Part shown: one piece after another, positions 1 through 5,723 of the stretch
Position numbering within the stretch: position 1 is the first letter of the stretch
Layout: every line of letters begins with the position of its first letter
Origin: an uncultured Bacteroidota bacterium
Lineage (GTDB): Bacteria; Bacteroidota; Bacteroidia; Chitinophagales; Chitinophagaceae
Reading direction: 5' to 3'
Length of the DNA stretch: 5,723 nt
Assembly: GCA_903881265.1 (NCBI GenBank)
Contig: CAIRSV010000200.1
Coordinates: 1 to 5,723 of the forward strand
Notes under the pieces: generated by a model
The model's input: only the letters and a program-made list of their open reading frames with translations
Told to the model about the DNA's origin: nothing
Database searches by the model: none
Position numbers and translations under genes: made by a program

Positions 1-194
1 CTATCTTTAGTGGGGATATTGTTGTTGACGAGAATATAGATCTTATTGACTTTGGAGCCTTGGAAACTGATATCAGTTCGTTTAGTTATGGATACGTAGC
101 TACTGATTTGAATGGTGATGGGAATGTCGACTTACTCGATAGTCCTATTTTGGAAGGCAATATCAGTAATTTCGTCTTCTCTTATCATCCATAA
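1..194 (+). CDS. C-terminal end of a secreted/surface protein with a dockerin-like calcium-loop pair (partial)
   Basis: The frame is open from position 3 to a TAA at 192-194, giving the last 63 residues of a protein that begins outside the window. The tail has two repeats 30 residues apart. The second has a textbook 12-residue calcium loop (DLNGDGNVDLLD, fragment residues 35-46) with acidic or amide residues at loop positions 1, 3, 5, 7, 9 and 12. The first (residues 5-16, DIVVDENIDLID) keeps D at positions 1, 5, 9 and 12 but has V at position 3, so it is slightly degenerate. After each loop comes a similar stretch (ISSF-S-GYV, then ISNFVFSYHP). Such paired EF-hand/dockerin type I-like tails are common at the C-termini of secreted Bacteroidota proteins. 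That they stabilise or anchor the protein through calcium is inference. No catalytic part is visible, so the function of the full protein is unknown. Confidence 0.8.
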   Translation, partial: IFSGDIVVDENIDLIDFGALETDISSFSYGYVATDLNGDGNVDLLDSPILEGNISNFVFSYHP

Positions 195-274
195 CATAGG
201 CTAAATAAGACTGCAATTTAATGTCAGTATCAAGGGGCGCATAATCTACCTTAAGTTCCAACTGAATTAGTGAA

Positions 275-297
275 GTTTGTATGTGAGTCATGCAAAC
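275..297. other. Intergenic hairpin / inverted repeat
   Basis: GTTTGTATG pairs with CATGCAAAC to give a 9-bp stem containing one G-T wobble, closed by a 5-base loop (TGAGT). It starts 80 bases after the upstream stop codon and ends 165 bases before the exporter start. Neither strand has a T-run after the stem, so it is not a standard intrinsic terminator. It could protect a 3' end, be a factor-assisted terminator, or be a palindromic protein-binding site. The pairing is seen directly; the role is unknown. Confidence 0.45.
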
Positions 298-411
298 GAC
301 CAAAGGTATTGTTGGGCATTAAATTTTACTGCTATGTTCCGGACGATTATTTAGGTCTTACATGCTAAGTGCTTCCTTTTTTTGCTAGTTCAAACTGTCT
401 ACTATTTCTTC

Positions 412-443
412 TTCTGCATCTGCCTTGAATGAACGTACATTTG
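412..443 (+). promoter_or_regulatory. Candidate Bacteroidota-type promoter for the ABC exporter
   Basis: TACATTTG at 436-443 matches the Bacteroidota -7 consensus TAnnTTTG exactly. A weak -33-like TTCTG lies at 412-416, separated by 19 bases, which is within the usual spacing. The -7 box ends 19 bases before the ATG at 463, implying a short leader. The -33 match is imperfect, so the call rests mainly on the -7 box and its position. Confidence 0.45.
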
Positions 444-462
444 CAACTTAAATTTAGTATTT

Positions 463-2289
463 ATGTCAAGTGCTCGACAAGACAGAATGAAACGAAGTAA
501 TGAATTGCAGGATATGCCAAAGGCAAAACTCAATGCTGCGAATTTTAAAAAAGGATCCCGATTATTTTCCTATTTGGGAGGTCAGAAATGGGCGTTTGGT
601 ATAGGTATGGTATTCCTTATTTTATCGGCGAGTGTTGGGTTGTTGTTTCCGTTATTGAGTGGAAAAATGTTTGGAATGTTGGGTAACGGCGATAAGACTC
701 AGATGCTGGCGAATCTAAAGAAATTAGATGGTCTTGGAGTGAAGCTTCTTCTTATTCTTGTGGTTCAGGGATTTTTTAGTTTCGGTCGTGTGTTTATGTT
801 TACGCGTGTCACTGAAAATATCTTACAAGGGTTGCGTAACAAGGCTTATGAGCGACTCGTTAAAAAACCAATGGAGTTTTTTAATCGCAATCAAACAGCC
901 GAATTGAGTAGTCGACTTGCAACCGATTTGAATGTAATTTCTGAAGCCTTTACGATGAATATTGCAGAAATTATCCGTCAAAGTATTGTAGGTATTGGTG
1001 GCCTTATCATCATTATCAGCAGTACTAATTTCCAAGTGGCCAAATGGTTTTTAATTATTATTCCGCCTCTTTCAGTAGTGGCCATTCTGTTTGCTAAAAA
1101 AATTAGAGGCTATAGCAAACGGTTTCAAGATAAGATAGCAGATGCGAATGTCATTGTAGGTGAGAGCTTGACTGGTATCACGAATGTAAAATCATTTACC
1201 AATGAGCAATATGAAATAGACCGATATAATAGCAAGACAAATGAAATAAAAAATTTCGGTTTGCAATATGGGATTTTTCGTGGTGCTTTTTTTGCCTTTG
1301 TGATTACCTGCATTTTCGGCGCTATTTTTTTTATGTTGTATAAAATGTTGCAATTGAATGCGCAGGGAATTATCACTGGAGAGGAATTTGGTAAGTTCAT
1401 GATGTTGGCGTTGTTTGTCAGCGGAAGTCTTGGAGGCTTGCCCGAGCAAATTGCGAGTATACAACGTGCGTTAGGTGCAACCGATCGTGTGTTTGAAATT
1501 ATTGATGAAGAAATAGAGCAGGTGCATGTGGGTGATGATTTGGCGTTGAAAACGAAAGGGGACATTGAATTGAAAGGAATCAGTTTTAATTATCCGAGCA
1601 GGGAGAATTTTAGTGTGCTGAAAAATATATCGTTTAATGCGAAAGCCGGACAAACGGTAGCGCTTGTTGGCAGCAGTGGCAGCGGTAAGAGTACAATTGC
1701 TAACTTGCTCCTCAGATTTTATACGCCTGATAAAGGGCAAATATTGTTAGATGGAATTGATATTAATTCATTGGATCTTACGTCGTTGCGACAGCAAATT
1801 GCATATGTGCCGCAAGAAGTTATTTTGTTCGCGGGTACAATTGCCGAGAATATTGCTTACGGAAAAGTTGGTGCGTCGCAAGAAGAAATTGAATCAGCCG
1901 CAAAAAAGGCAAACGCATTTGATTTTATTAATACCTTTCCTGATACATGGCATACGATGGTAGGGGAAAGGGGAATACAATTGAGCGGTGGACAACGACA
2001 GCGTATTGCGATTGCTAGGGCTGTGCTAAAAAATCCAGCTATCTTGATTTTAGATGAGGCCACTAGTAGTCTTGATAGTGAAAGTGAACAATTAGTGCAA
2101 GATGCCTTGGATAAACTTATGATAGGTCGAACTAGTATTGTGATTGCCCATCGTTTATCAACCATCAAGGATGCCGACAAAATTGTTGTGTTGCATCAGG
2201 GTGAAATTGTAGAAGAAGGAACCCATCAAGAGCTCGTAAATTTAGAGAACGGCTTTTATGTGAAGCTCAGTAAAATGCAGATTGGCTAA
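463..2289 (+). CDS. ABC half-exporter, permease fused to ATP-binding domain (MsbA/ABCB-like)
   Basis: This 608-residue protein is a type IV ABC half-exporter expected to work as a homodimer in the inner membrane, moving lipids, peptides or drugs outward on ATP hydrolysis. Six hydrophobic segments lie near residues 44-66, 93-113, 165-187, 193-211, 272-296 and 311-330. The ATPase (about 367-605) is intact: A-loop Y377, Walker A GSSGSGKST (403-411), Q-loop Q451, signature LSGGQ (507-511), Walker B ILILDE (527-532) with catalytic E532, D-loop SSLD (535-538) and H-loop H563. Length is normal for the family. The ATG at 463 is chosen because it is the first in frame and lies just behind a -7-like box; ATGs at 487 or 514 would trim a polar, charged N-terminal tail of about 30 residues without touching the core. 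No clear Shine-Dalgarno is seen. No accessory subunit lies alongside, so the substrate cannot be assigned, and I give no symbol. Confidence 0.96.
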   Translation: MSSARQDRMKRSNELQDMPKAKLNAANFKKGSRLFSYLGGQKWAFGIGMVFLILSASVGLLFPLLSGKMFGMLGNGDKTQMLANLKKLDGLGVKLLLILVVQGFFSFGRVFMFTRVTENILQGLRNKAYERLVKKPMEFFNRNQTAELSSRLATDLNVISEAFTMNIAEIIRQSIVGIGGLIIIISSTNFQVAKWFLIIIPPLSVVAILFAKKIRGYSKRFQDKIADANVIVGESLTGITNVKSFTNEQYEIDRYNSKTNEIKNFGLQYGIFRGAFFAFVITCIFGAIFFMLYKMLQLNAQGIITGEEFGKFMMLALFVSGSLGGLPEQIASIQRALGATDRVFEIIDEEIEQVHVGDDLALKTKGDIELKGISFNYPSRENFSVLKNISFNAKAGQTVALVGSSGSGKSTIANLLLRFYTPDKGQILLDGIDINSLDLTSLRQQIAYVPQEVILFAGTIAENIAYGKVGASQEEIESAAKKANAFDFINTFPDTWHTMVGERGIQLSGGQRQRIAIARAVLKNPAILILDEATSSLDSESEQLVQDALDKLMIGRTSIVIAHRLSTIKDADKIVVLHQGEIVEEGTHQELVNLENGFYVKLSKMQIG

Positions 2290-2373
2290 GCCGAAGTAGA
2301 ATCTTTGTGTCTTTTTATCGGCTGTGAACTAAATAATGGGGAAGGGGTTTTTAGCTAAATAGCGAATCGAGAG

Positions 2374-2403
2374 GGTGTTCTTATCTGAATAACACCAGGT
2401 TTT
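2374..2403 (+). terminator. Candidate intrinsic terminator after the ABC exporter
   Basis: GGTGTT (2374-2379) pairs with AACACC (2391-2396). After one C/T mismatch, two more T-A pairs close a 5-base loop. A short TTTT run (2400-2403) follows after AGG. The stem is short and the T-run is only four bases and not immediately adjacent, so it would be a weak terminator. It starts 84 bases after the exporter stop codon. Confidence 0.4.
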
Positions 2404-2453
2404 ATGTTAACATTATCTCTTTAATGCGCAATGAGATTGCCGTCTTTGTTTTT

Positions 2454-2461
2454 TACATTTG
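2454..2461 (+). promoter_or_regulatory. Candidate -7 promoter element of the large secreted-protein gene
   Basis: TACATTTG matches the Bacteroidota TAnnTTTG -7 consensus exactly and is identical to the box before the exporter. It ends 33 bases before the ATG at 2495. No good -33 element lies at the usual distance; the nearest TTG (2437-2439) is only 14 bases upstream. An alternative pairing is TTTG at 2445-2448 with a poorer box TTCATTTT at 2471-2478, 22 bases apart. Confidence 0.4.
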
Positions 2462-2494
2462 TGGGTTCAATTCATTTTTAACATTAAACTATTT

Positions 2495-2632
2495 ATGATG
2501 AAAAAAATATCTCATTTACAAATGCGTACAAATCAAATATGGTGTGAAATACAGAAGAAGGCTGTGCTATTCAGGTTGTCATTTGCTTGTATGCTTGTGC
2601 TGATTTTTAGTTCCATGTTTACTAAGGCGCAA
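2495..2632 (+). other. Signal peptide of the large secreted protein
   Basis: Residues 1-46 have a basic N-region with K3, K4, R11, K21, K22 and R27, a hydrophobic core at about 28-42 (LSFACMLVLIFSSMF), and a likely cut after K-A-Q at 44-46, a common ending in Bacteroidota. The N-region is unusually long at about 27 residues; initiation at M10 (ATG at 2522) would shorten it to a more typical length. There is no lipobox cysteine after the core, so a Sec/signal peptidase I substrate is more likely than a lipoprotein. Confidence 0.8.
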
Positions 2633-5600
2633 ACTGCAGTATCGTATACCGCAATGTCATCAATCACATGCCCTGCTACCCCGGTGGCTACTATTTCTCC
2701 TGCTGTTTCAGGTCTCACCTTTTCGCAGATTTCAAGAGGTTCGGGTGTCTCTTGCGGAGCCGCAAATGGTAGTATCAATGGTTCTGGATTCAACGGTTTG
2801 TTGTCTGCCAATATTACTGCATCTAAATGGTATACCTATAGTATTACAAGTGACGCCTCAGTTACATTCACTGTGTCTAGTTTAAATATTGTTTCAAGAG
2901 TTAGTAATGCAACAGGGACACCGAATGTATCTATTCAATACAGCATAGGTGGTTCAAGTCCAACGAATGTTATCGGTTCATATACGCCTACCTCAAGCGC
3001 TGCAACGTATACGATTACGCCTGCTGCTCCGATTGCTGTGGGAGCCAATCAAACGTTGAATATCTATATTATCCCGAATACGTTAACCGCTGCAGGAACA
3101 ACTTGCAGGGTTGAGAATAACACATCGGTTACCGTTACAACAGCATCAGCAGCTGTTCCAACAATTAATCTTTCGGGTTCACTTACTCCGCTTACAACAA
3201 CCTACGGAACTTCGTCATCAGCGGCTAGCTTTTCATTGACAGGTATGGATATGACGAATGCGATTCAAGTGGGGCCTTTAGCGGGTTTTGAATTTGCAGA
3301 TAACAGCGCAGGCGTTTATTCCTCAACATTAACCCTTACTAATGCGGTCAGTGTGTCAAAAACAATTAATGTGCGACTCGCTGCATCGTCTGCAGTAAAT
3401 ACCTATTCTGGTAGTATTCCTGTCACAAGCACAGGCGCTTCAGCTCAGTCAATTTCTATTGGCTCGAGTAGTGTGAATCAAAAAAATCTCACAATTACGG
3501 GTATCACAGCGAATGACAAAATAGTGGATGGTAATACTAATGCGACCCTCAGTGGTACGGCGGTGTTGGCTGGCGTTGTATCTGGAGACGGACCGAATGT
3601 AATTTTAGGTGGTACCCCGGTTGCAGAATTCGTTAGTGCGGCTATCGCAAATAACATTACAGTAAACGTGACTGGCTATTCAATAAGCGGTACGAAGTCG
3701 GGCAATTATAATCTAATTCAACCGACACTTTCAGCTAATATTACGGCTACGATGATAACACAATCTATCGTGTTTAATGCCTTGCCTGCTGCAACGTATG
3801 GTGATGGGGCAATTACCTTGTCAGCCACAGGCGGTGCATCCGGTAATCCTGTGACATATAGCAGTTCGAATACGAGTGTTGCAACTATCTCAGGATCTAC
3901 CTTGACCATTGTTGGTAACGGAACTGCCTTTATTACTGCTTCGCAGGCAGGTGATGGTGTAATTTATGCGAATGCACCGAATGAGCAACAATCATTGTTA
4001 GTGAATGCAAAAGATTTGACGATAACAGGCGCTACTGCTGCGAATAAACCATACGACGGAACGGATGTTGCCAGTATTTCAGGTGGCAGTTTAGTTGGTG
4101 TCGTAGGAATCGATACGGTTGTCTTGAACGGAACCTCGGGAACCTTCGCTAGTATCAATGTTGGCAATCCGATAGCAGTGACCACAGCCTTTACATTGGG
4201 AGGTGCACAAGCATCAAGATATTCTCTAACGCAAGCCGTATTGTCGGCTGAAATTACACAGGCTAGTCAAACTATCAGTTTTACAACAATGGGAACTAAG
4301 ACCTTTGGTCAGGCACCATTTACATTGTCAGCTACAGGTGGTGGATCAGGCAATGCGGTTACCTTTCAAAGTGATAATCTATCAGTGGCAACAGTCTTGG
4401 GGAATACGGTAACGATTGTTGGTGCTGGAACCGCTACTATCACTGCATCGCAATCAGGCACTACCAATTATGCGGCAGCAACCGATGTTATTCAGACATT
4501 AACTGTGAATCAGGCGAGTCAAACAATTTCATTTCCTGCATTGTCAACCAAGGCAGTAGGATCCGCGCCGTTCAATCTTGCTGCCACCGGTGGTGCTTCT
4601 GGAAATCCAGTGACTTACCAGAGTGATAATGCCTCAGTGGCCACTATCTCGGGCACCTTGGTTACGATAGTTGGTATTGGAACAGCGATTATCACGGCAT
4701 CACAAAGTGGTAATGCAAATTATTTAGCCGCAACCGATGTTGTTAGAACACTAACCGTAACATATCCAATCATTGCAGCTTGGGATATGAATTCATTGGC
4801 GGGTGGTACTAATAATTTCGGCCCAAGTCCTTATACGGCAACAGTGGTTTCGTCAAATGCAGCTGTTGGTGGTTTGACACGAGGCAGCGGTGTCTCCTCA
4901 ACTGGAGCTGCTGCAGCAAGAGGCTGGGGTGGACTCGGTTGGAATAATGCGACACCTGCTGCTAATATCAGTGCAAATAAATTTGTCACTTGCACCGTAA
5001 AAGCAAATGCAGGTTATTCAATGAATTTAGGAGCAATCAGTCCGATTGATTATCGCCGTTCGGCAACAGGTGCTACCAATGGATTACTTCAATATAGTAA
5101 GGATGGCCTCAACTTCACGGATATCACCACATTAAACTTTACGTCTACCTCGTCATCAGGAGGTTCTGTAGGAACGGTTGACTTGTCCAGCATTTCTGCC
5201 TTGCAAAATATTCCATCGGCCACCACAGTTACGTTACGATTGGTGCCTTATGGTGCATCAAGTTCATCTGGTACATTTTATCTCTTCGATGCAGTCAATA
5301 CAACGGATAATGATTTTGCGATCACAGGTGACTTGAACGCCTGCGTGTCTTCAACAAGTTCCACCACATTGAGTATCTGTTCGTCTGCCACACCATATAG
5401 TTGGAATACACAATCACTTTCTGCAAGTGGAATATATACAGCCACATTGACGAATGTATCAGGCTGCGATTCAATAGCGACACTTAATCTCACTGTAACT
5501 AATAGCACATCAAATTCAACCACAGCCTCTGCGTGTGATTCGTATACTTGGAATGCGAATGCTACGACCTATACCACTAGCGGAAATTATTCGTCAGTGA

Positions 5601-5723
5601 GTGGATGTAATACTGATAATCTTGTCTTGACGATTACAGCTAGTTCAACAAACAATACCACAGCGTCTGCGTGTGATTCGTACACTTGGAATGTGAATGC
5701 TACGACCTATACCACTAGCGGAA
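2495..5723 (+). CDS. Large secreted multidomain repeat protein, probable surface adhesin or T9SS substrate (C-terminus outside window)
   Basis: The frame stays open for 1076 codons and leaves the window without a stop. Order of parts: signal peptide (1-46); beta-rich RGSGV module (about 58-215); Ig-like domain (about 218-325); YDG domain 1 (330-417); Ig-like repeat R1 (422-504); YDG domain 2 (506-588); Ig-like R2 (591-672) and R3 (675-756); second RGSGV module (about 760-947); and cysteine-containing CDSYTWN repeats from about 954 to the edge. The protein is rich in T, S, A, G and N and poor in charged residues, typical of extracellular beta-sandwich stalks. No enzyme motif is seen. Paired ATGs at 2495 and 2498 precede AAAAAAATA, and either could initiate; a later ATG at 2522 would also keep the signal peptide. 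In Bacteroidota such proteins usually end in a type IX secretion sorting domain; that end is not visible here, so adhesion and T9SS export are inferences. Confidence 0.92.
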   Translation, partial: MMKKISHLQMRTNQIWCEIQKKAVLFRLSFACMLVLIFSSMFTKAQTAVSYTAMSSITCPATPVATISPAVSGLTFSQISRGSGVSCGAANGSINGSGFNGLLSANITASKWYTYSITSDASVTFTVSSLNIVSRVSNATGTPNVSIQYSIGGSSPTNVIGSYTPTSSAATYTITPAAPIAVGANQTLNIYIIPNTLTAAGTTCRVENNTSVTVTTASAAVPTINLSGSLTPLTTTYGTSSSAASFSLTGMDMTNAIQVGPLAGFEFADNSAGVYSSTLTLTNAVSVSKTINVRLAASSAVNTYSGSIPVTSTGASAQSISIGSSSVNQKNLTITGITANDKIVDGNTNATLSGTAVLAGVVSGDGPNVILGGTPVAEFVSAAIANNITVNVTGYSISGTKSGNYNLIQPTLSANITATMITQSIVFNALPAATYGDGAITLSATGGASGNPVTYSSSNTSVATISGSTLTIVGNGTAFITASQAGDGVIYANAPNEQQSLLVNAKDLTITGATAANKPYDGTDVASISGGSLVGVVGIDTVVLNGTSGTFASINVGNPIAVTTAFTLGGAQASRYSLTQAVLSAEITQASQTISFTTMGTKTFGQAPFTLSATGGGSGNAVTFQSDNLSVATVLGNTVTIVGAGTATITASQSGTTNYAAATDVIQTLTVNQASQTISFPALSTKAVGSAPFNLAATGGASGNPVTYQSDNASVATISGTLVTIVGIGTAIITASQSGNANYLAATDVVRTLTVTYPIIAAWDMNSLAGGTNNFGPSPYTATVVSSNAAVGGLTRGSGVSSTGAAAARGWGGLGWNNATPAANISANKFVTCTVKANAGYSMNLGAISPIDYRRSATGATNGLLQYSKDGLNFTDITTLNFTSTSSSGGSVGTVDLSSISALQNIPSATTVTLRLVPYGASSSSGTFYLFDAVNTTDNDFAITGDLNACVSSTSSTTLSICSSATPYSWNTQSLSASGIYTATLTNVSGCDSIATLNLTVTNSTSNSTTASACDSYTWNANATTYTTSGNYSSVSGCNTDNLVLTITASSTNNTTASACDSYTWNVNATTYTTSG
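2666..3139 (+). other. N-terminal beta-rich module with RGSGV motif (copy 1)
   Basis: Residues about 58-215 carry GLT(x5)RGSGV (G73-V85), then alternating hydrophobic/polar strands, a motif VSIQYSIGG (145-153) and a final strand NIYIIP (189-194). This order of motifs recurs in residues 760-947, where GLTRGSGV, LLQYSKDG and TLRLVP appear in the same sequence. Cysteines at 59, 87 and 204 could form a disulfide. I recognise the motif pattern as a recurring module of bacterial secreted proteins but cannot name a family with certainty. Confidence 0.55.
3146..3469 (+). other. Ig-like beta-sandwich domain
   Basis: Residues about 218-325 follow a pattern seen in many Bacteroidota secreted proteins: LSGSLTPLTTTYGTSS, then a short strand SFSLTG, an AGFEFADN turn, a STLTLT strand, INVRLAA, and a closing YSGSIPVTSTGA. 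It looks like a structural spacer domain. No binding or catalytic residues are evident. Confidence 0.5.
3482..3745 (+). other. YDG domain 1 (degenerate motif)
   Basis: Residues 330-417 match the YDG domain layout: KNLTITGITANDK, then the signature position, then GVVSGDGPNVIL, VTGYSISGTKSGNYNLIQP and a closing LSANITA strand. The signature here reads IVDGNT rather than the usual VYDGT, so the naming tyrosine is replaced by V. YDG domains are stalk-like modules in large bacterial surface proteins. Confidence 0.7.
3758..4006 (+). repeat. Bacterial Ig-like repeat R1
   Basis: Residues 422-504 have the pattern QSIVFNALPAATYGD, TLSATGGASGNPVTYSSSNTS, VATISGSTLTIVGNGTAFITASQAG and a closing strand LLVN. 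It is the most divergent of three copies and is separated from R2 by a YDG domain. It also has one more residue between the ASQ motif and the closing strand than R2 and R3. Confidence 0.75.
4010..4258 (+). other. YDG domain 2 (canonical motif)
   Basis: Residues 506-588 read KDLTITGATAANKPYDGT, with the signature Y520-D521-G522 intact, followed by GVVGIDTVVLNGTSGTFAS, NVGNPIAV and a closing LSAEIT strand. It is a second copy of the module at 330-417 with a Ig-like repeat between them, giving the order YDG, Ig-like, YDG, Ig-like, Ig-like. Confidence 0.8.
4265..4762 (+). repeat. Tandem Ig-like repeats R2 and R3 (252-bp period)
   Basis: Residues 591-672 and 675-756 are two 82-residue copies offset by 84 codons. 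By hand alignment without gaps 57 of 82 residues are identical. Shared landmarks are SQTISF, APF-L-ATGG, SGN-VT-QSDN-SVAT, VTIVG-GTA-ITASQSG and NY-AATDV. The two are much closer to each other than to R1, which suggests a recent duplication of this unit. They probably form part of a rod-like extracellular stalk. Confidence 0.85.
4772..5335 (+). other. Central beta-rich module with RGSGV motif (copy 2)
   Basis: Residues about 760-947 open with AAWDMNSLAGGTNNFGPSP, then GLTRGSGV (793-800), ARGWGGLGWNN (808-818), IDYRRSATGATNGLLQYSKDG (851-871), a VDLSSISALQNIP segment (895-907), TLRLVPYG (913-920) and end in NDFAITGDL. I recognise this motif series from secreted bacterial proteins, where it is usually left as an unnamed beta-sandwich; a carbohydrate-binding role is possible but not shown. 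Confidence 0.55.
5354..5723 (+). repeat. CDSYTWN-type cysteine repeat array (cut by window end)
   Basis: Residues about 954-1076 hold two full repeats and the start of a third, each of about 46-49 residues. Copy A is divergent (ICSSATPYSWN, then SGCDSIATLNLTV). Copy B reads ACDSYTWN, TTYTTSG, SGCN and LVLTIT. Copy C repeats ACDSYTWN and TTYTTSG before the edge. Each full repeat has two cysteines (962/991 and 1014/1038) that could form a disulfide within the repeat. At DNA level 5519-5585 and 5657-5723 match at 64 of 67 positions, a 138-bp period. More copies are likely beyond the window. Confidence 0.85.

Larger units (their letters stand above)
195..462. other. Intergenic region between the dockerin-tailed gene and the ABC exporter
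   Basis: This 268-base gap shows no convincing coding frame. It holds a 9-bp hairpin at 275-297 and a promoter candidate at 412-443 just ahead of the exporter start, both listed separately. I see no U-tract terminator directly behind the upstream stop codon, no tRNA-like fold and no riboswitch that I recognise. Confidence 0.6.
2290..2494. other. Intergenic region between the ABC exporter and the large secreted protein
   Basis: These 205 bases contain no convincing coding frame. They carry a terminator-like hairpin at 2374-2396 and a TACATTTG box at 2454-2461, each listed separately. The arrangement suggests that the exporter transcript ends here and the large gene starts its own. Confidence 0.6.

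Noticed and set aside
381..408. TTTG at 381-384 followed by TACTATTTC near 400 as a promoter
   Set aside because: The downstream box is one base out of register with TAnnTTTG, and the 436-443 box is an exact match nearer the start codon.
1125..1565. Minus-strand open frame of 146 codons, with shorter minus-strand frames at 823-1035, 1192-1464 and 1471-1740
   Set aside because: All lie opposite the ABC exporter, whose motifs are intact throughout. The predicted peptides show no recognisable domain, so they are antisense shadows.
1857..2180. Minus-strand open frame of 107 codons opposite the ATPase domain, and a plus-strand out-of-frame stretch at 1751-1963
   Set aside because: Both overlap the conserved Q-loop to H-loop region of the exporter in other frames and have no motif or start context of their own.
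2289..2323. Inverted repeat AGCCGA / TCGGCT right at the exporter stop codon
   Set aside because: The 6-bp arms are separated by a 23-base loop and no T-run follows the second arm, so a functional terminator is unlikely. The hairpin at 2374-2396 is a better candidate.
2533..2811. Minus-strand open frames at 2533-2811, 3718-3909, 3964-4185 and 5278-5523
   Set aside because: They lie opposite the large secreted-protein gene. The repetitive, T/S/A-rich coding strand has few stop codons in its complement, which produces such shadows.
5354..5723. Possible CRISPR-like array because of regular repeats
   Set aside because: The repeats are in frame, encode CDSYTWN-type protein repeats and have a 138-bp period with coding sequence between them, so they are protein repeats and not spacers and direct repeats.

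Overview
The window looks like chromosomal DNA from a member of the Bacteroidota; I cannot place it below phylum. The grounds are: a dockerin-like C-terminal tail of the kind common on secreted proteins of this phylum; a very long secreted mosaic protein built from YDG, Ig-like and CDSYTWN-type repeats; a signal peptide ending in K-A-Q; weak or absent Shine-Dalgarno sequences with AT-rich start contexts; and the same TAnnTTTG-type octamer (TACATTTG) ahead of both complete gene starts, matching the known Bacteroidota -7 promoter element.

Layout, all on the + strand. (1) Positions 1-194 hold the last 63 codons of a gene that begins outside the window. It ends in two 30-residue calcium-loop repeats resembling a dockerin/EF-hand module. 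(2) Positions 195-462 are intergenic and contain a strong 23-nt hairpin and a promoter candidate. (3) Positions 463-2289 encode a complete ABC half-exporter, with six membrane segments fused to an ATPase that has every expected motif. (4) Positions 2290-2494 are intergenic, with a terminator-like hairpin and a second promoter candidate. (5) From 2495 a reading frame stays open for 1076 codons and runs off the right edge. It encodes a secreted, probably cell-surface protein: signal peptide; a beta-rich module with an RGSGV motif; an Ig-like domain; YDG; Ig-like repeat; YDG; two more Ig-like repeats; a second RGSGV module; then a tandem array of cysteine-containing CDSYTWN repeats that is cut by the window end.

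How the genes relate: both flanking genes appear to encode exported surface or extracellular proteins, while the middle gene is a generic inner-membrane exporter. Separate promoter candidates and a terminator candidate argue for independent transcription, so nothing in the sequence ties the exporter to its neighbours. The modules are individually known types. What stands out is the architecture of the large protein, above all its duplicated RGSGV module and its nearly identical 138-bp DNA repeats. I see no RNA genes, CRISPR array, insertion sequence or phage gene, and no evidence for a wholly new system.
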